A stretch of 44,837 bases of DNA from positions 1-44,837 of the forward strand of contig NZ_JAOTBE010000030.1 of assembly GCF_026162645.1 (NCBI RefSeq), in the 5' to 3' direction. A program made the position numbers and the translations under genes. Of the stretch, positions 1 through 9,204 are shown piece by piece (the stretch's first letter is position 1; every line of letters starts with the position of its first letter). This stretch comes from Paracoccus rhizosphaerae (GTDB taxonomy: Bacteria > Pseudomonadota > Alphaproteobacteria > Rhodobacterales > Rhodobacteraceae). Under the pieces are notes generated by a model. That model worked only from the letters and a program-made list of their open reading frames with translations, did not search any database and had not been told where the DNA came from.

Positions 1-137
1 GTGTAGCTGGACCAGTTCGTCGTGCGGTAGCGGGCGGATGGAGGCTTGCTCATGCACCTCGTCTAACCACAGGGAATTGCGATGGGAATCTTTCGCAGAC
101 AGAGTTCTGCAACAACGCCCAAGCAAGGAACATGTAA

Positions 138-236
138 ATGCTCAAGCCTCTTGCCGCCGCCCTTCTGGTTGCCGGCCCCGCTTTCGGGACATTAAGGTGG
201 TCCTGGCTCGGGATGCTTCAGGTCGGTCGGCGGTGA
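138..236 (+). pseudogene. Truncated secreted-protein gene: signal-peptide stub
   Basis: An ATG at 138 sits 8 bases after an AAGGAA-type ribosome-binding site. The first 16 or so codons give a typical Sec signal peptide (MLKPLAAALLVAGPAF), after which the frame loses all resemblance to a mature protein and stops at 236. The decayed IS5-family transposase begins immediately beyond. The simplest reading is that a transposition or deletion event removed the mature part of an exported protein. The family of the lost protein cannot be told from what is left. A chance open frame is possible, but the RBS, the ATG and a well-formed hydrophobic core together make it less likely. Confidence 0.4.
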
Positions 237-860
237 TCATGTCTGGCGAGGGCGGATCGCCCGGATCCTCATCATCAGGAGTATGATTTCAGGCTTGGGC
301 TGCAAGCTCTTCATCGAGACCACGGCCTTGACCAGCGTGCCGTCGACCAAGAACCGAAGGACCGCGCAGCGAAATGCACATTCGAGAAGAACGGCGCGAC
401 CTCACGGTGCGCCAGGAATGAGGAGGGTCAACAAACAGTGCGGGGGCTGTTTGCCCGACGTATGCCATCACCTCTCGCGACATCTCGATGGTCAGCAGTC
501 GGTCGCGGTTCTTCGTGAACACCGTCGGCCTTCGGCTTGGGGCTTCGCCCGTTCTGGGATGACGCCCTTTACCCAGACCTCGTCGTCGATGCCCAGTGCC
601 ACGAACCACCGGAACAGCAGGTCATACTGTATCTGCTCCATCAGTTGCCGCTCGGAACGGACCGGGAACAGGCTGGCCGGATCAGCCGTTGCGGGGCACT
701 GGAGGGGCGGCCGGAGTCGGTGTAGAGCGCCGCGAACTTGGTATCGAGCCTGGCAAGCGCGTTCGCCATCGGGCTCGAACCGATGGCGCCCTTGATGGCT
801 TACTTCACCATCTGCCGGATTCAGCGCAGCGGTGTCGAGCCGGGATGCGTCCCTCCAGAT
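237..860 (-). pseudogene. IS5-family transposase remnant
   Basis: Read on the minus strand from about 800 to 240, successive frames give recognisable pieces of an IS5-family DDE transposase. They are an N-terminal segment with ALYTDSGRPS, then RSERQLMEQIQYDLLFRWFV (601-660), then NRDRLLTIEMSREVM, then VDGTLVKAVVSMKS (about 290-340), which corresponds to the usual DGTLVKAWASMKS region carrying the first catalytic Asp. The pieces lie in different frames, so several indels have accumulated, and the C-terminal half is missing. It cannot encode an active transposase. Family assignment is from remembered consensus; the exact IS name and terminal repeats were not determined. Confidence 0.7.
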
Positions 861-1062
861 CGACAGAACTAAACAACGACCTGCTCATCTTGTTTGTCTC
901 GCGCATCATCGCCCTCCACCGTTGCCGTGCCAAGGGTGAACCATGTTCTTCAGATTGTCTTAAGGGCAAACGACTTCAGCGGCCTGCTAGGGGCCTTTCT
1001 GGACCTGTCGCGGTTTGGTGCCGCTCCCTTGATGGCATCATGTGCAGCAAAGGAGATGAATC

Positions 1063-2225
1063 ATGAGCATAAGCCAGACGGAGGAGTTTGGCAAAGATGC
1101 AGTGCAGATTGCCCTGACCAATGGACCTTCCCGACGTCGGATCGCAGATGATCCGGGGGGTTGGCGTGTCGACTTTGAACAAGTGGGCGAATGCCCCTTG
1201 CGATCCAGATGTGGCCTCAGCAGAGGAGCCCAGGAGAATGAGCAGCACCTGCGCGACGCATCCTCAAGGACTTGCAAGGATCAGGAAGCAGTCTGGGGAC
1301 TTTCTCCCCCCCCAGCAAGAGGGAGACCGAGAAAGGCCACTGAGGTCTTCGGAAGCCGGAAGCCTTGAGGTTTAGGTTCGTCGAAGAATAGCGCGGGGCC
1401 TTTCCGATCAACCGGCTCTGCCAGCCCGCGCGGGTTGCGAGCCTTTCGCAGCTGCGCGGCCAGACGCCGGCAGCACATGGACATGGCTGTTCTGGTCCAT
1501 AGCGAGGAAGAGTCGCGCCTGAGCCTGGGCAGCTATGGCCACCCGCGCATGTCCGGAGAACTGAAGGAAGCCGGCTTCGATGTAAGGCCATTGCCGATCG
1601 GGGCGACTGATGCACGAGAACGGGATCGTCGCGGAAGGCCCGCACATTTGACGCGAACACGTACAGCGATCGTGGCACCGAACCTGCTCAACCGTGACTT
1701 CACTGCGGATCGGCCCCGCCAGAAATGGGCGGGCGACATCAGCTACATCCCGACCCGCAAAAGCTAGCTAAATCTCACGGTGATCCTGGACCTGCATCCA
1801 AGGCGGGTCCTCGGCTGGACCGTCAGCAACCGGATGAAGCATGATCCGGCGATCCGGACCTTGAAGATGGCCATCGCTCTGCGATTCCCACACCGAGCTG
1901 CATCTTCCACCGCGACCGCGGCTGTTCGCACCACAACCAGAACTTCCTGCGCGACCATGACCGAGAGCTGTCAATGAGCGGCAGAGGCAACTCTTGCGGC
2001 AACGCCGCCGTCGAGACCGCCTTCAAAACCATCAAGGCCGAGTTGATCTGGCGCAACTCGTGGGAAATGCACAGCCAGGCTGAGACAGCCATCTTCCGCC
2101 ACATCAACGGCTTCCATAGCTCGTGTCGGCATTCAGCTTTGAGAAGCACACAGCCTGAACAAGCACCCAGAGGGGCACAACAAGCGACAGGTCCAGTCGC
2201 ACTCAAGGTCGACAGGCGGGCTTGA
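1063..2225 (+). mobile_element. Degenerate IS3-family element (orfA/orfB remnants)
   Basis: OrfA starts at ATG 1063 with an EEFGKDAVQIALTNG segment typical of IS3 OrfA helix-turn-helix proteins. It continues in another frame as GVSTLNKWANA and ends near 1370 with KATEVFGSRKP, matching the usual leucine-zipper end KKATVFFASQKP. OrfB follows in shifted pieces: SYGHPRMSGELKEAGF (about 1530-1580), RPRQKWAGDISYIPT (first DDE Asp, 1710-1755), an in-frame TAG at 1765, VILDLHPRRVLGWTVSNRMK (1780-1840), and NAAVETAFKTIKAELIW (catalytic Glu, about 2000-2050). Several frameshifts and stops make it inactive. Left and right inverted repeats were not identified, so the limits are those of coding similarity only. 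Confidence 0.8.
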
Positions 2226-2900
2226 ATTGGCGCCCGGATACTCTTAAATTTCACGCTGGCGGGCTTCTGCTCTTCTCGCGCACGGCCATTTTTCCACTGG
2301 CCTATAAGTTTTCCGAGGGTGCTGGCTCTGTCGTGGCCTTGGTCACGTTACCCGGTACCCACCTGATTGATCAGGCTTTCGGGAAATCTGACGCCGTCGC
2401 GGTCGCTGCGGTTCCCGCCACCTCCTCCTGATATCTTTCGGCTCACGATGCTTTCGCCATGAGGGCCGCCAGAGGCAGCCTGAGGGGGCGCTTTCGAGAT
2501 CCCAACGGCCGCAAGGCGCTTCGATGAATCAAGGCCTGCCTGAGGCAACGAATATCTTTTGCAGAAATCAGCCAGAGCTGAAAATACTGAAGTGTTGTCT
2601 GCTGAACCCCCTCGATATGACCATCACGACACGAGGAGGCGCAGGAACTGCGATGCGGATTGGGAGGCGCGGGCGGCGTAAAAGCCGCGAGCGGTCTCTG
2701 CTGTTCGAGCCGTATGAGGCATGCATCTAACGGTGATCCACCAAGCTCGAAGTGACGCTTGATGTTGCTGCAGTATTCTTCGCAGCGGCTCATCCGAATG
2801 CTGGCTGAGCCAGCTAGGTATCTGATTCATTGGTTCGACGGTGCGATCCTCTTTTGGAAATGGAAGGGTGCCCGTTGGGATAAGGTCGTCACGGAAGCGC
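2226..2900. other. Intergenic debris between IS remnants
   Basis: About 0.7 kb between the IS3 and IS481 remnants. Both strands carry only short open frames (under 120 codons) with no recognisable family, no good ribosome-binding site and mixed codon use. Its base composition looks less GC-rich than that of the genes to the right. It may be decayed mobile-element or flanking chromosomal DNA. I see no RNA gene or repeat in it. Confidence 0.4.
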
Positions 2901-3560
2901 CACGACCACGCACGCCACCCGAACCACAATAGTGACGGCTGCCCGTCGTTGGTTATAGCGCCCGAACGATCGCACGCGTCGCTCGCGACGTTTTGCCGAG
3001 AGCCGGGGATCAATCCAAAGGCGGTGGCGAAATGACGTAAGGGGGCGACGTTTGGAAGATTCGAAGACCGGACGCGATCTGACGAAGGAACCGCGCTCGA
3101 CGGTCTTGTCCAAGGCCGAAGAGGCGAGGGTTGCGGCCTTCCGGCGCCAGACGCTGCGGACGCCGGATGACTGCCTCAAGGCGGCGCGATCCCCCACAGC
3201 ATGTTTGACGCGCTTGGCCTTGCATTGCTGCCTGCGGCGGCAGGAACTATCACGCTTGCCTGAACAGGAAGGAAACAAGCCAAAACGGTAGCGCCTCGCA
3301 CGCTATCCGATCGACTTTCTTCACATCGACATCGCGGAAGTGCAGACCGCCGAAGGCAAGCTGCAGCCGCATCTCTTATGGTGATAGACCGCATCAGCTG
3401 GTACATCATCAGGAGACGCGTCATCTTCAACGTGTGCCTTGCCGACATGTCCTGCCGCAAACGGTCAAGCCGCAGGACAGTAGACAAGGTTCGCGATCAT
3501 CCGGCAGGACCATCTTGCGCCTTCGACACGGGCGCAGGAGGGGGTCGTTCAAGGCGTTGA
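2900..3560 (+). pseudogene. IS481-family transposase remnant
   Basis: On the plus strand, pieces in different frames match an IS481-type transposase in the right order. A helix-turn-helix part (SHASLATFCREPGINPKAV then AKWRKR, about 2970-3030) comes first, then LSKAEEARVAAFRRQTL and DDCLKA (3105-3180), then SRLPEQEGNKPKR (3250-3290). Next is a segment with FLHIDIAEVQTAEGKL (3310-3360), whose Asp would be the first catalytic residue, and then VIDRISW (about 3380). Indels and stops separate the pieces and the end is lost. Read as a dead element; boundaries are approximate. Confidence 0.65.
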
Positions 3561-3713
3561 TGCAGGTCTATGGCTGCAAGGTGTGGATGTTGCCGGGGTG
3601 ATGCGCCCGTTCCAGAACTCATATGAATGGGTACGCCCCGTCGCCCGATATCGCCGACTGGCCTTTGGCCGCTTGACACTCGGTGTGGTGCAGACACCCA
3701 TTGCATATGCCGG

Positions 3714-4718
3714 TCAGCCAGCCGGTTGGGGGCTGCCGCCGGTGGCTCCGAAGACCTGGCCGGTAGAGTAGCTGAAGGCGGGATCAGCCAGGGCGACATA
3801 AAGGGGCGCAAGTTCGACCGGCTGTCCCGCCCGTCCCGCTGGTGTATTGGCACCAAAGTCGACGATATTCTCGGGCTTCTGGCCACCGGCGACCTGCAGC
3901 GGCGTCCAGATCGGACCTGGCGTCACAGCGTTCACGCGGATGCCGCGGGACGCAAGCTGCTTGGCCATGGCCCGGGTGAAACTGAGAATCGCGGATTTCG
4001 TCATCGAATAGTCGATCAGGATCTCGGGCGCGTCCGCGGCCACGGTGCTCGAGGTGTTGATGATCGACGCTCCGGGGTTCAGATGGGGCAGGGCGGCCTT
4101 CGTCAGCCAGAACATCGCATAGAGGTTCGTCTGCATCGTCTGATCGAACTGCTCGTCAGACAGCTCTTCCAGACCGGGCACCCATTGCTGGTAGGCGGCG
4201 TTGTTGACCAGGATGTCCAGGCCCCCAAGCTCTTGCACGACCTTTTCGGGAAGGCCCTTGGTATAGCTCTGGTCGCGAAGATCGCCCGGGAACGCGGCGA
4301 ATGTCCGCCCCTGGTCTTCCACCACCCGCTTGACGTCCTGGGCGTCGGGCTCTTCCTCGGGAAGATAGGCGATGGCGACGTCGGCCCCCTCCTTGGCGAA
4401 GGCGATGGCCGTGGCGCGACCGATGCCGCTGTCGCCGCCGGTGATCAGGGCCCGCATCCCGCGAAGCCTGCCATTGCCCCGATAGGACTCTTCGCCGTGG
4501 TCGGGGCGCGGCTCCATCTTCTGGGCAAGGCCGGGCCAGGGCTGCTGTTGCTTGGGATAGGGCGGCTTCGGGAAATCGGCGGCCTGCCGTGTCAACGGGT
4601 CGCCGCCATTGTCGCTGCTGTCCTGGGCAAAGGCCGTGCCGGTGGCGGTCGCGGCCCCCGCCATTGCGGCACCGGCAAGAAGCGCCCGACGCGTGGGTTC
4701 GAACTCGGTCATCGTCAT
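3714..4718 (-). CDS. Tat-exported short-chain dehydrogenase/reductase (YghA-like)
   Basis: A 334-residue SDR oxidoreductase. The N-terminus has a twin-arginine-type signal (TRRALLAGAAMAG, residues 9-21) ending near AFAQD. The NAD(P)-binding glycine motif TGGDSGIG is at 93-100, NNAA follows in the middle of the fold, and the catalytic Ser and YxxxK (DYSMTK) lie about residue 245. The pre-Rossmann segment (PPYPKQQQPWPG...) is typical of the YghA/YdaD subgroup of glucose/ribitol-dehydrogenase-like SDRs, some of which carry Tat signals. The substrate cannot be told. Start ATG 4718 follows an AAAGGA site; ATG 4712 and TTG 4721 are alternatives. It is divergent from the antiporter gene at 4897. A periplasmic SDR would need its cofactor loaded before export. 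Confidence 0.88.
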   Translation of the reverse strand: MTMTEFEPTRRALLAGAAMAGAATATGTAFAQDSSDNGGDPLTRQAADFPKPPYPKQQQPWPGLAQKMEPRPDHGEESYRGNGRLRGMRALITGGDSGIGRATAIAFAKEGADVAIAYLPEEEPDAQDVKRVVEDQGRTFAAFPGDLRDQSYTKGLPEKVVQELGGLDILVNNAAYQQWVPGLEELSDEQFDQTMQTNLYAMFWLTKAALPHLNPGASIINTSSTVAADAPEILIDYSMTKSAILSFTRAMAKQLASRGIRVNAVTPGPIWTPLQVAGGQKPENIVDFGANTPAGRAGQPVELAPLYVALADPAFSYSTGQVFGATGGSPQPAG

Positions 4719-4896
4719 CAATCCTTTCGATCATCGCTGCGGGCCGCGGATGAGGGGCGGCCGTACGCTGTGCGAGGCCGGTGAACCGGGACAGGCCGGA
4801 GATGTTCCCCAGGACCGTGAATCGGCAAGAGCCTTGCGGGGACAGCCTTGGCTCTGCAAGCTGAGCCGCAATTGCAGCGGCGCGGGGGCAGGCGGT

Positions 4897-6456
4897 TTGT
4901 TCGAGGTGGTCACTATCAGCTTTGCGCTGGTCTTCGGGCTGGCTGCGCGGCAGGTCGGGCTGCCGCCGCTGGTGGGATTTCTTGCGGCCGGTTTCGGGAT
5001 CAACCTTCTGACGCCGACCTTCGGCTTGCCACATTACACCGGGGAGGCGCTTCAGCACGTCGCTCATCTGGGCGTGCTGATGCTTCTGTTCACCGTCGGG
5101 CTGAAGCTGAGGCTTGAACAGATCGCACAGCCCCAGGTGCTTGGCGGCGCGCTGTTGCACTTCCTTTTGTCGGTGGCGCTGCTTGCCCCTGTCATTGGAC
5201 TTTTCATGGCGGACGACTGGAACACGGCCCTTCTGCTGGCGATCGCGCTGTCGTTTTCCTCGACCGTGCTGGCGGCGAAGCTTCTGGAAAGCAAACGAGA
5301 GCTTGGCGTCTTCCATGGCCGCACGGCCATCGGCATCCTGATCGTGCAGGACATCATCGCGCTGGTCGTGCTGGCAGCGTGGTCCGGTCAGACGCCGACC
5401 ATCTGGGCGCTGTCGATCGTCGCGCTTCCGCTGCTGCGGCCGGTCCTGCACTGGCTTCTCAGCCTGGCCGGCAATGACGAACTGCTGGTGCTGATGGGGA
5501 TGATGCTCTCGCTGGTCATCGGCGGCGCGGGGTTCGGTGCGCTTGGGCTGTCGCCTGAAATCGGCGCCCTGGTGATGGGCGTGCTGCTGTCCACGCACAA
5601 GCGGGCCAAGGAACTTGGAAGGTCGCTGTGGGCGCTGAAAGAGATCTTCCTGGTCGGCTTCTTCCTGCAGGTCGGGCTGACCGGCCTGCCGGACGGGGCG
5701 GCGATGGTCTTTGCCCTGGCGGCCGCCGCGGCGCTGGCGCTCAAGGGGGCGCTGTTCTTTGCGCTGCTGATCATGTTCAGGCTGCGGGCGCGCAGCGCGT
5801 TTCTCAGCGCGCTCAGCCTGACGGCATACTCCGAATTCGGGCTGATCGTCGCGGCGCGGGTGCTGCCCGAATATCTTGTGCCGCTGGCGGTGGCGATGGC
5901 GCTGTCGTTCGTGATCTCGGCGCCGCTCAACCGCCTGGCGCATCCCCTGTTCGCCCGCTTCGGCACCCAGTTGCAGAGGTTCGAGAGAGACATCGTCCAC
6001 CCTGACGAACAGCCCAAGAACATGGGCGACGCAGAGGTGCTGATCTTCGGAATGGGCAGGACGGGCGGTGCGGCCTATCGGTCGATCGAACAGCAGGGCC
6101 TCAGACCACTTGGCCTGGACGCCGATGTCTACAAGGTCCAATCGCACCAGGAGGCAGGGCGAAACGTCTCTTTCGCCGATGCCGAGGACGCCAATTTCTG
6201 GCGCAACTGCGACCTCGGCCGGCTGAGGGCGGTGATCCTGGCCATCGACGACATCGAAGCCAAGGTCACCGCCGCGCGCGCCCTGCGAAGTCGCGGCTTC
6301 AAAGGGCCGATCGTGACGCATGCGCTCTATGAGGCGCAGCAGGCGCAGGCCCGCGATGCGGGCGCGGACTATACCTATCTGACGATGAACCAGGCGGGAA
6401 TCCGTCTTGCCGAGCAGACGGCAGACGCCCTGGGCGCGGCGGAAGGGCGATCATAG
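4897..6456 (+). CDS. CPA2-family cation:proton antiporter with TrkA-N domain (KefB/YbaL type)
   Basis: About 519 residues. The N-terminal two thirds form a dozen or so hydrophobic segments of a Kef-type Na+/H+ or K+/H+ exchanger. They include the family-typical LPPLVGFLAAGFG, LMLLFTVGLKLR, SSTVLAAKLLE and GILIVQDIIAL stretches. A C-terminal Rossmann TrkA-N regulatory domain begins with VLIFGMGRTGGAAY near residue 381. It probably exports K+ or Na+ in exchange for protons across the inner membrane, gated by a nucleotide ligand. The start is uncertain: the conserved protein begins at LFEVVTISF, so TTG 4897 is chosen, but the frame stays open upstream and a GTG lies a few codons later. The last codons show no sign of a fusion. 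Confidence 0.88.
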   Translation: MFEVVTISFALVFGLAARQVGLPPLVGFLAAGFGINLLTPTFGLPHYTGEALQHVAHLGVLMLLFTVGLKLRLEQIAQPQVLGGALLHFLLSVALLAPVIGLFMADDWNTALLLAIALSFSSTVLAAKLLESKRELGVFHGRTAIGILIVQDIIALVVLAAWSGQTPTIWALSIVALPLLRPVLHWLLSLAGNDELLVLMGMMLSLVIGGAGFGALGLSPEIGALVMGVLLSTHKRAKELGRSLWALKEIFLVGFFLQVGLTGLPDGAAMVFALAAAAALALKGALFFALLIMFRLRARSAFLSALSLTAYSEFGLIVAARVLPEYLVPLAVAMALSFVISAPLNRLAHPLFARFGTQLQRFERDIVHPDEQPKNMGDAEVLIFGMGRTGGAAYRSIEQQGLRPLGLDADVYKVQSHQEAGRNVSFADAEDANFWRNCDLGRLRAVILAIDDIEAKVTAARALRSRGFKGPIVTHALYEAQQAQARDAGADYTYLTMNQAGIRLAEQTADALGAAEGRS

Positions 6457-6559
6457 CCGCAAAGGCTGTCCGTCATTCGCGTCGGAATGCTTGCCCAGAA
6501 GGGCCGACCGGACTACCAATCCCCTAGCTGCTTCGCGTTCTGATTGTGGCTCGGGGCCG

Positions 6560-8071
6560 ATGACAACGCCAGGCAACAAGGGTGGCCCCGTCGTGTATCC
6601 GAATTCCCGCATCGGCAAGTCCCACTTCATTGTCTACAGCAACGGGGTCGAGCCCTTCGCGACGAACGCCGACAACTATTGCGAAAGCGCCTTGGCAGCG
6701 GGCTTCGACACCGCGACCCACTATACCGAGGCTATGCTGCGCGAGACACCGTTCTGGGCCGAGAACAGGGCCATTCTCGAACAGCCGCGGGGCGCGGGCT
6801 ATTGGCTGTGGAAGCCCTACATCATCCTTGAAAAGCTGCGGCAGGTCGGTCAGGACGACATCGTCATCTACAACGATGCGGGGCGATACAAGGCCGGGTC
6901 GTTCCACCCGTTCCCGTCCTTCCCGCACGCGGCGGCCGAGCTGACGGCGATGATGCCCAAGCGCTTCATCCTTGGAAGCCGGCTGACCTGGCTGATCCAG
7001 GGGCAGTACACCAAGCGCGACTGCTTCATCCTTGCCGATGCCGATACCAAGGAAATGCGCCTGGCGCCGCAGATCAATGCCTGTCCCGCGCTGTTCATGC
7101 CGTCGGCCGAAGCCTTCGAGTTCCTAGAAACCTGGCTGGCGCTTGCGCGCGATCCGCGCATGCTGACCGATCAGCCCGACGAGCTTGGCCAGCCCTATCC
7201 GGAATTCTCGGACCACCGGCACGACCAGGCGATCGCGTCGATCCTGCTGCACAAGATGAAGGGCCACTATTTCGACCTGTCCGAGGAAGGTGCCTTTCGC
7301 GAGGCCGAGGATATCCGGCAGCGAAACCGGCACGTGCCCCGGCTGCCGACCCATATCGGCTATCTGTCCCTGATCGCGGCCAGGACGTTGGAGGACGACT
7401 TCTTCGCCAACCGCGACCTTCGGGCGCCCAGCCTGCATCGCCTGGTCCGCAACGTCGACCCCGACGAGCCGGTGCCCCAGCACGCCGAGGTCACGCCGCC
7501 TTCGGTCCTGGTCGGCGACTTCATGGCGCTTTCTTCCGAGAGGCCGGCGGACATGACCCCCGACCACCTCCGGGCGCTGGCCAGCAGGAACAAGATCACG
7601 GCGCGAAAGCTGCATGCCCTCAACAAGATCGATTTGGACCCCGCGCCCCTGCTGAGAGAGGCCGTCCGGCAGACCGTGTCGCGGATCGAGGACGGCAGTC
7701 GTATTGAGACTATCGACGATGCCACGCGCCTTTCCGTGCGTGCGCTGCACGCCACGATCGCCGCCCGGCCCGAGGTCGAAACCGAAGTGATGGCGCAGCT
7801 GGCCTGGTCGCTGTTCGACGATGACGGCCGCGCCATCTTCAAGGCCCGCTTCAAGCGCCACAACAGCGTCAGGGGCCGGGCGGCGCTGACCGACTTTGGC
7901 AAGATCCTGATCGCGAACGACGTCCTGCCCGTGGAAACCGAAGTTGCGGATCGCGACGGCGACCTTCCGGCGCGCATCCTCAAGGAGCTGTCGGCCTGGC
8001 TGCCGACCTATGTCCCCGATCCGCAGCCGGTCAGCCCGGCGGATCGCGACAAGGCCAGCGTCACCGGCTGA
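6560..8071 (+). CDS. Uncharacterised glycosyltransferase-like protein (WKPYIILE...YNDAG)
   Basis: A 503-residue soluble protein with no signal peptide or membrane segment. Residues 78-110 carry GAGYWLWKPYIILEKL followed by DIVIYNDAGRY. I associate this pattern with putative bacterial glycosyltransferases in which the acidic motif after the WKPYIIL helix takes the place of the DxD metal site. Residues about 230-270 (EFSDHRHDQAIASILLHKM) fit a late catalytic-domain segment of such enzymes. The C-terminal 200 residues are helical and unrecognised. Likely role: sugar transfer in surface polysaccharide or glycan synthesis, but donor and acceptor are unknown. ATG 6560 is the first plausible start and has only a weak RBS. 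It converges on the ferric reductase gene at 8102. Confidence 0.6.
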   Translation: MTTPGNKGGPVVYPNSRIGKSHFIVYSNGVEPFATNADNYCESALAAGFDTATHYTEAMLRETPFWAENRAILEQPRGAGYWLWKPYIILEKLRQVGQDDIVIYNDAGRYKAGSFHPFPSFPHAAAELTAMMPKRFILGSRLTWLIQGQYTKRDCFILADADTKEMRLAPQINACPALFMPSAEAFEFLETWLALARDPRMLTDQPDELGQPYPEFSDHRHDQAIASILLHKMKGHYFDLSEEGAFREAEDIRQRNRHVPRLPTHIGYLSLIAARTLEDDFFANRDLRAPSLHRLVRNVDPDEPVPQHAEVTPPSVLVGDFMALSSERPADMTPDHLRALASRNKITARKLHALNKIDLDPAPLLREAVRQTVSRIEDGSRIETIDDATRLSVRALHATIAARPEVETEVMAQLAWSLFDDDGRAIFKARFKRHNSVRGRAALTDFGKILIANDVLPVETEVADRDGDLPARILKELSAWLPTYVPDPQPVSPADRDKASVTG

Positions 8072-8101
8072 ACGTCACTTCAGACACCGTCCGGCGGCCG
8101 G

Positions 8102-9085
8102 TCATTCGACGCGGCCGGCCCAATAGCCTGCGGCGGTGAACTGCGTCTTCGGCAGTCCACGGCGCAGCAGCAGGGTCCTGGCCTCGCGCGCCTCGGCGGT
8201 GCTGGCGGCGAACCAGACTTGGCCGCCGTCAAAATCCTCGACCGCCTCCAGCGCGGCAATCAGGTCGTCGCAGCGCCTGACGGCGGGATTTTCGGCCAGC
8301 GGACCCAGATCCCCGGCGGCAGAGCGCAGGACCGCCTGCACCGGCGCCCGCGTCAGGTCCAGCATCCGCGCGATGGCGGGCAGGGCGGTCTCGTCGCCGA
8401 ACAGCCACAGCCTGCGCGCGTCGGGGCACCAGCCGCCGCCCGGCCCCAGGACGCCGACCTCTTGCCCGATGGGTCCGCCTTCGGCCCACATGCAGGTCGG
8501 GCTGTCAGCATGGCGGAAGATGTCGAAGTCGATCCAGTCGGCCCTATGCGCCGCGACCGTATAGACCGGCCGGTGCATGGCGTCCTGGCCCTCTGGCCAG
8601 ACGGTGCGGCCGGTCTCGGCCACGCGCGGCCATATGGGTGTCCGTCCGCGCGGCGGCAGAAGCAGCCGGAAGTGCAGGCTGCCAGTGCCGAACCGGGCCG
8701 CCTCAGACCCGGTCAGACGCACCCGCAGGAAGTTCGGTGACCGGTGGGCGACATCCGCGACCCGCATCAACGACAGCCCCGGCGCCAGCGCACCCACATC
8801 GACGTGATCCCACCGCACCGTCAGGCCGACCTCGCCGAAAAGCTCTGTTGCGGTTTCGCGAAGCGCGCCGACCAGCCGCTCCTCGGGCGCCAGCAGGTCG
8901 ATGCGCAGGCCGTCGGTCTGGCGCGTCAGACGCAGCTCGCCGCCCCAAAGGTGCATCGACATGCTGTCCGGATCTTCGACCACGGGCACCTCCCACGCCG
9001 AGGCGCGGGCCTTCAGCGCCGCCGCCGCCGTGCCGGAAGACTTCGGGATTGTCCCCGCCGCCCGAAAATTCCGCAGATGAGACAT
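8102..9085 (-). CDS. Siderophore-interacting protein (DUF2218 + SIP ferric reductase)
   Basis: A 327-residue cytoplasmic flavoprotein. Residues about 35-85 match a DUF2218-type N-terminal domain. The rest is a SIP/ViuB-type NAD(P)H:FAD reductase: FAD-binding barrel with RPVYTVAAHR (the RxYT motif) in the middle, a glycine-rich GVLGPGGGW segment, an LFGDETALPAIARML nucleotide-binding segment and a C-terminal YWAGR. Enzymes of this family reduce ferric siderophores in the cytoplasm and release iron. Start ATG 9085 has a good GGAGG upstream. It lies head to head with the TonB receptor operon, and the two sides probably share an iron-responsive control region. Confidence 0.9.
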   Translation of the reverse strand: MSHLRNFRAAGTIPKSSGTAAAALKARASAWEVPVVEDPDSMSMHLWGGELRLTRQTDGLRIDLLAPEERLVGALRETATELFGEVGLTVRWDHVDVGALAPGLSLMRVADVAHRSPNFLRVRLTGSEAARFGTGSLHFRLLLPPRGRTPIWPRVAETGRTVWPEGQDAMHRPVYTVAAHRADWIDFDIFRHADSPTCMWAEGGPIGQEVGVLGPGGGWCPDARRLWLFGDETALPAIARMLDLTRAPVQAVLRSAAGDLGPLAENPAVRRCDDLIAALEAVEDFDGGQVWFAASTAEAREARTLLLRRGLPKTQFTAAGYWAGRVE

Positions 9086-9150
9086 GCATCCTCCGGCCTG
9101 CCGCGGCGTCTCCGCCCCCTTTGATTCGCTGCCGGTCAGGGCAGGTTGAC

Positions 9151-9175
9151 TATCCTTAGCAAATTAGTCAGATAA
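9151..9175. promoter_or_regulatory. Candidate IscR type 1-like (iron-Rhodo-box) operator
   Basis: Between the divergent ferric reductase and TonB receptor genes. The right half-site AATTAGTCAGATA fits the IscR type 1 consensus (wwwYAGTCRR) exactly, while the left half (TATCCTTAGCA) fits poorly. In Rhodobacterales an IscR-like box has been proposed to control iron uptake genes. The position is right for repressing both directions. A chance match to an AT-rich promoter region is the alternative. Confidence 0.4.
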
Positions 9176-9204
9176 ATGCGAATCCGTCAACCAGCAGGCC
9201 AATC

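Noticed and set aside
4722..4896. A riboswitch in the leader of the antiporter gene
   Set aside because: The GC-rich leader has several possible stems but matches no riboswitch core I can recall well enough to support a call.
4156..6321. A 721-codon minus-strand open frame opposite the antiporter and overlapping the SDR gene
   Set aside because: Arg/Gln/His-rich translation without domains; the plus strand gives a textbook Kef-type transporter.
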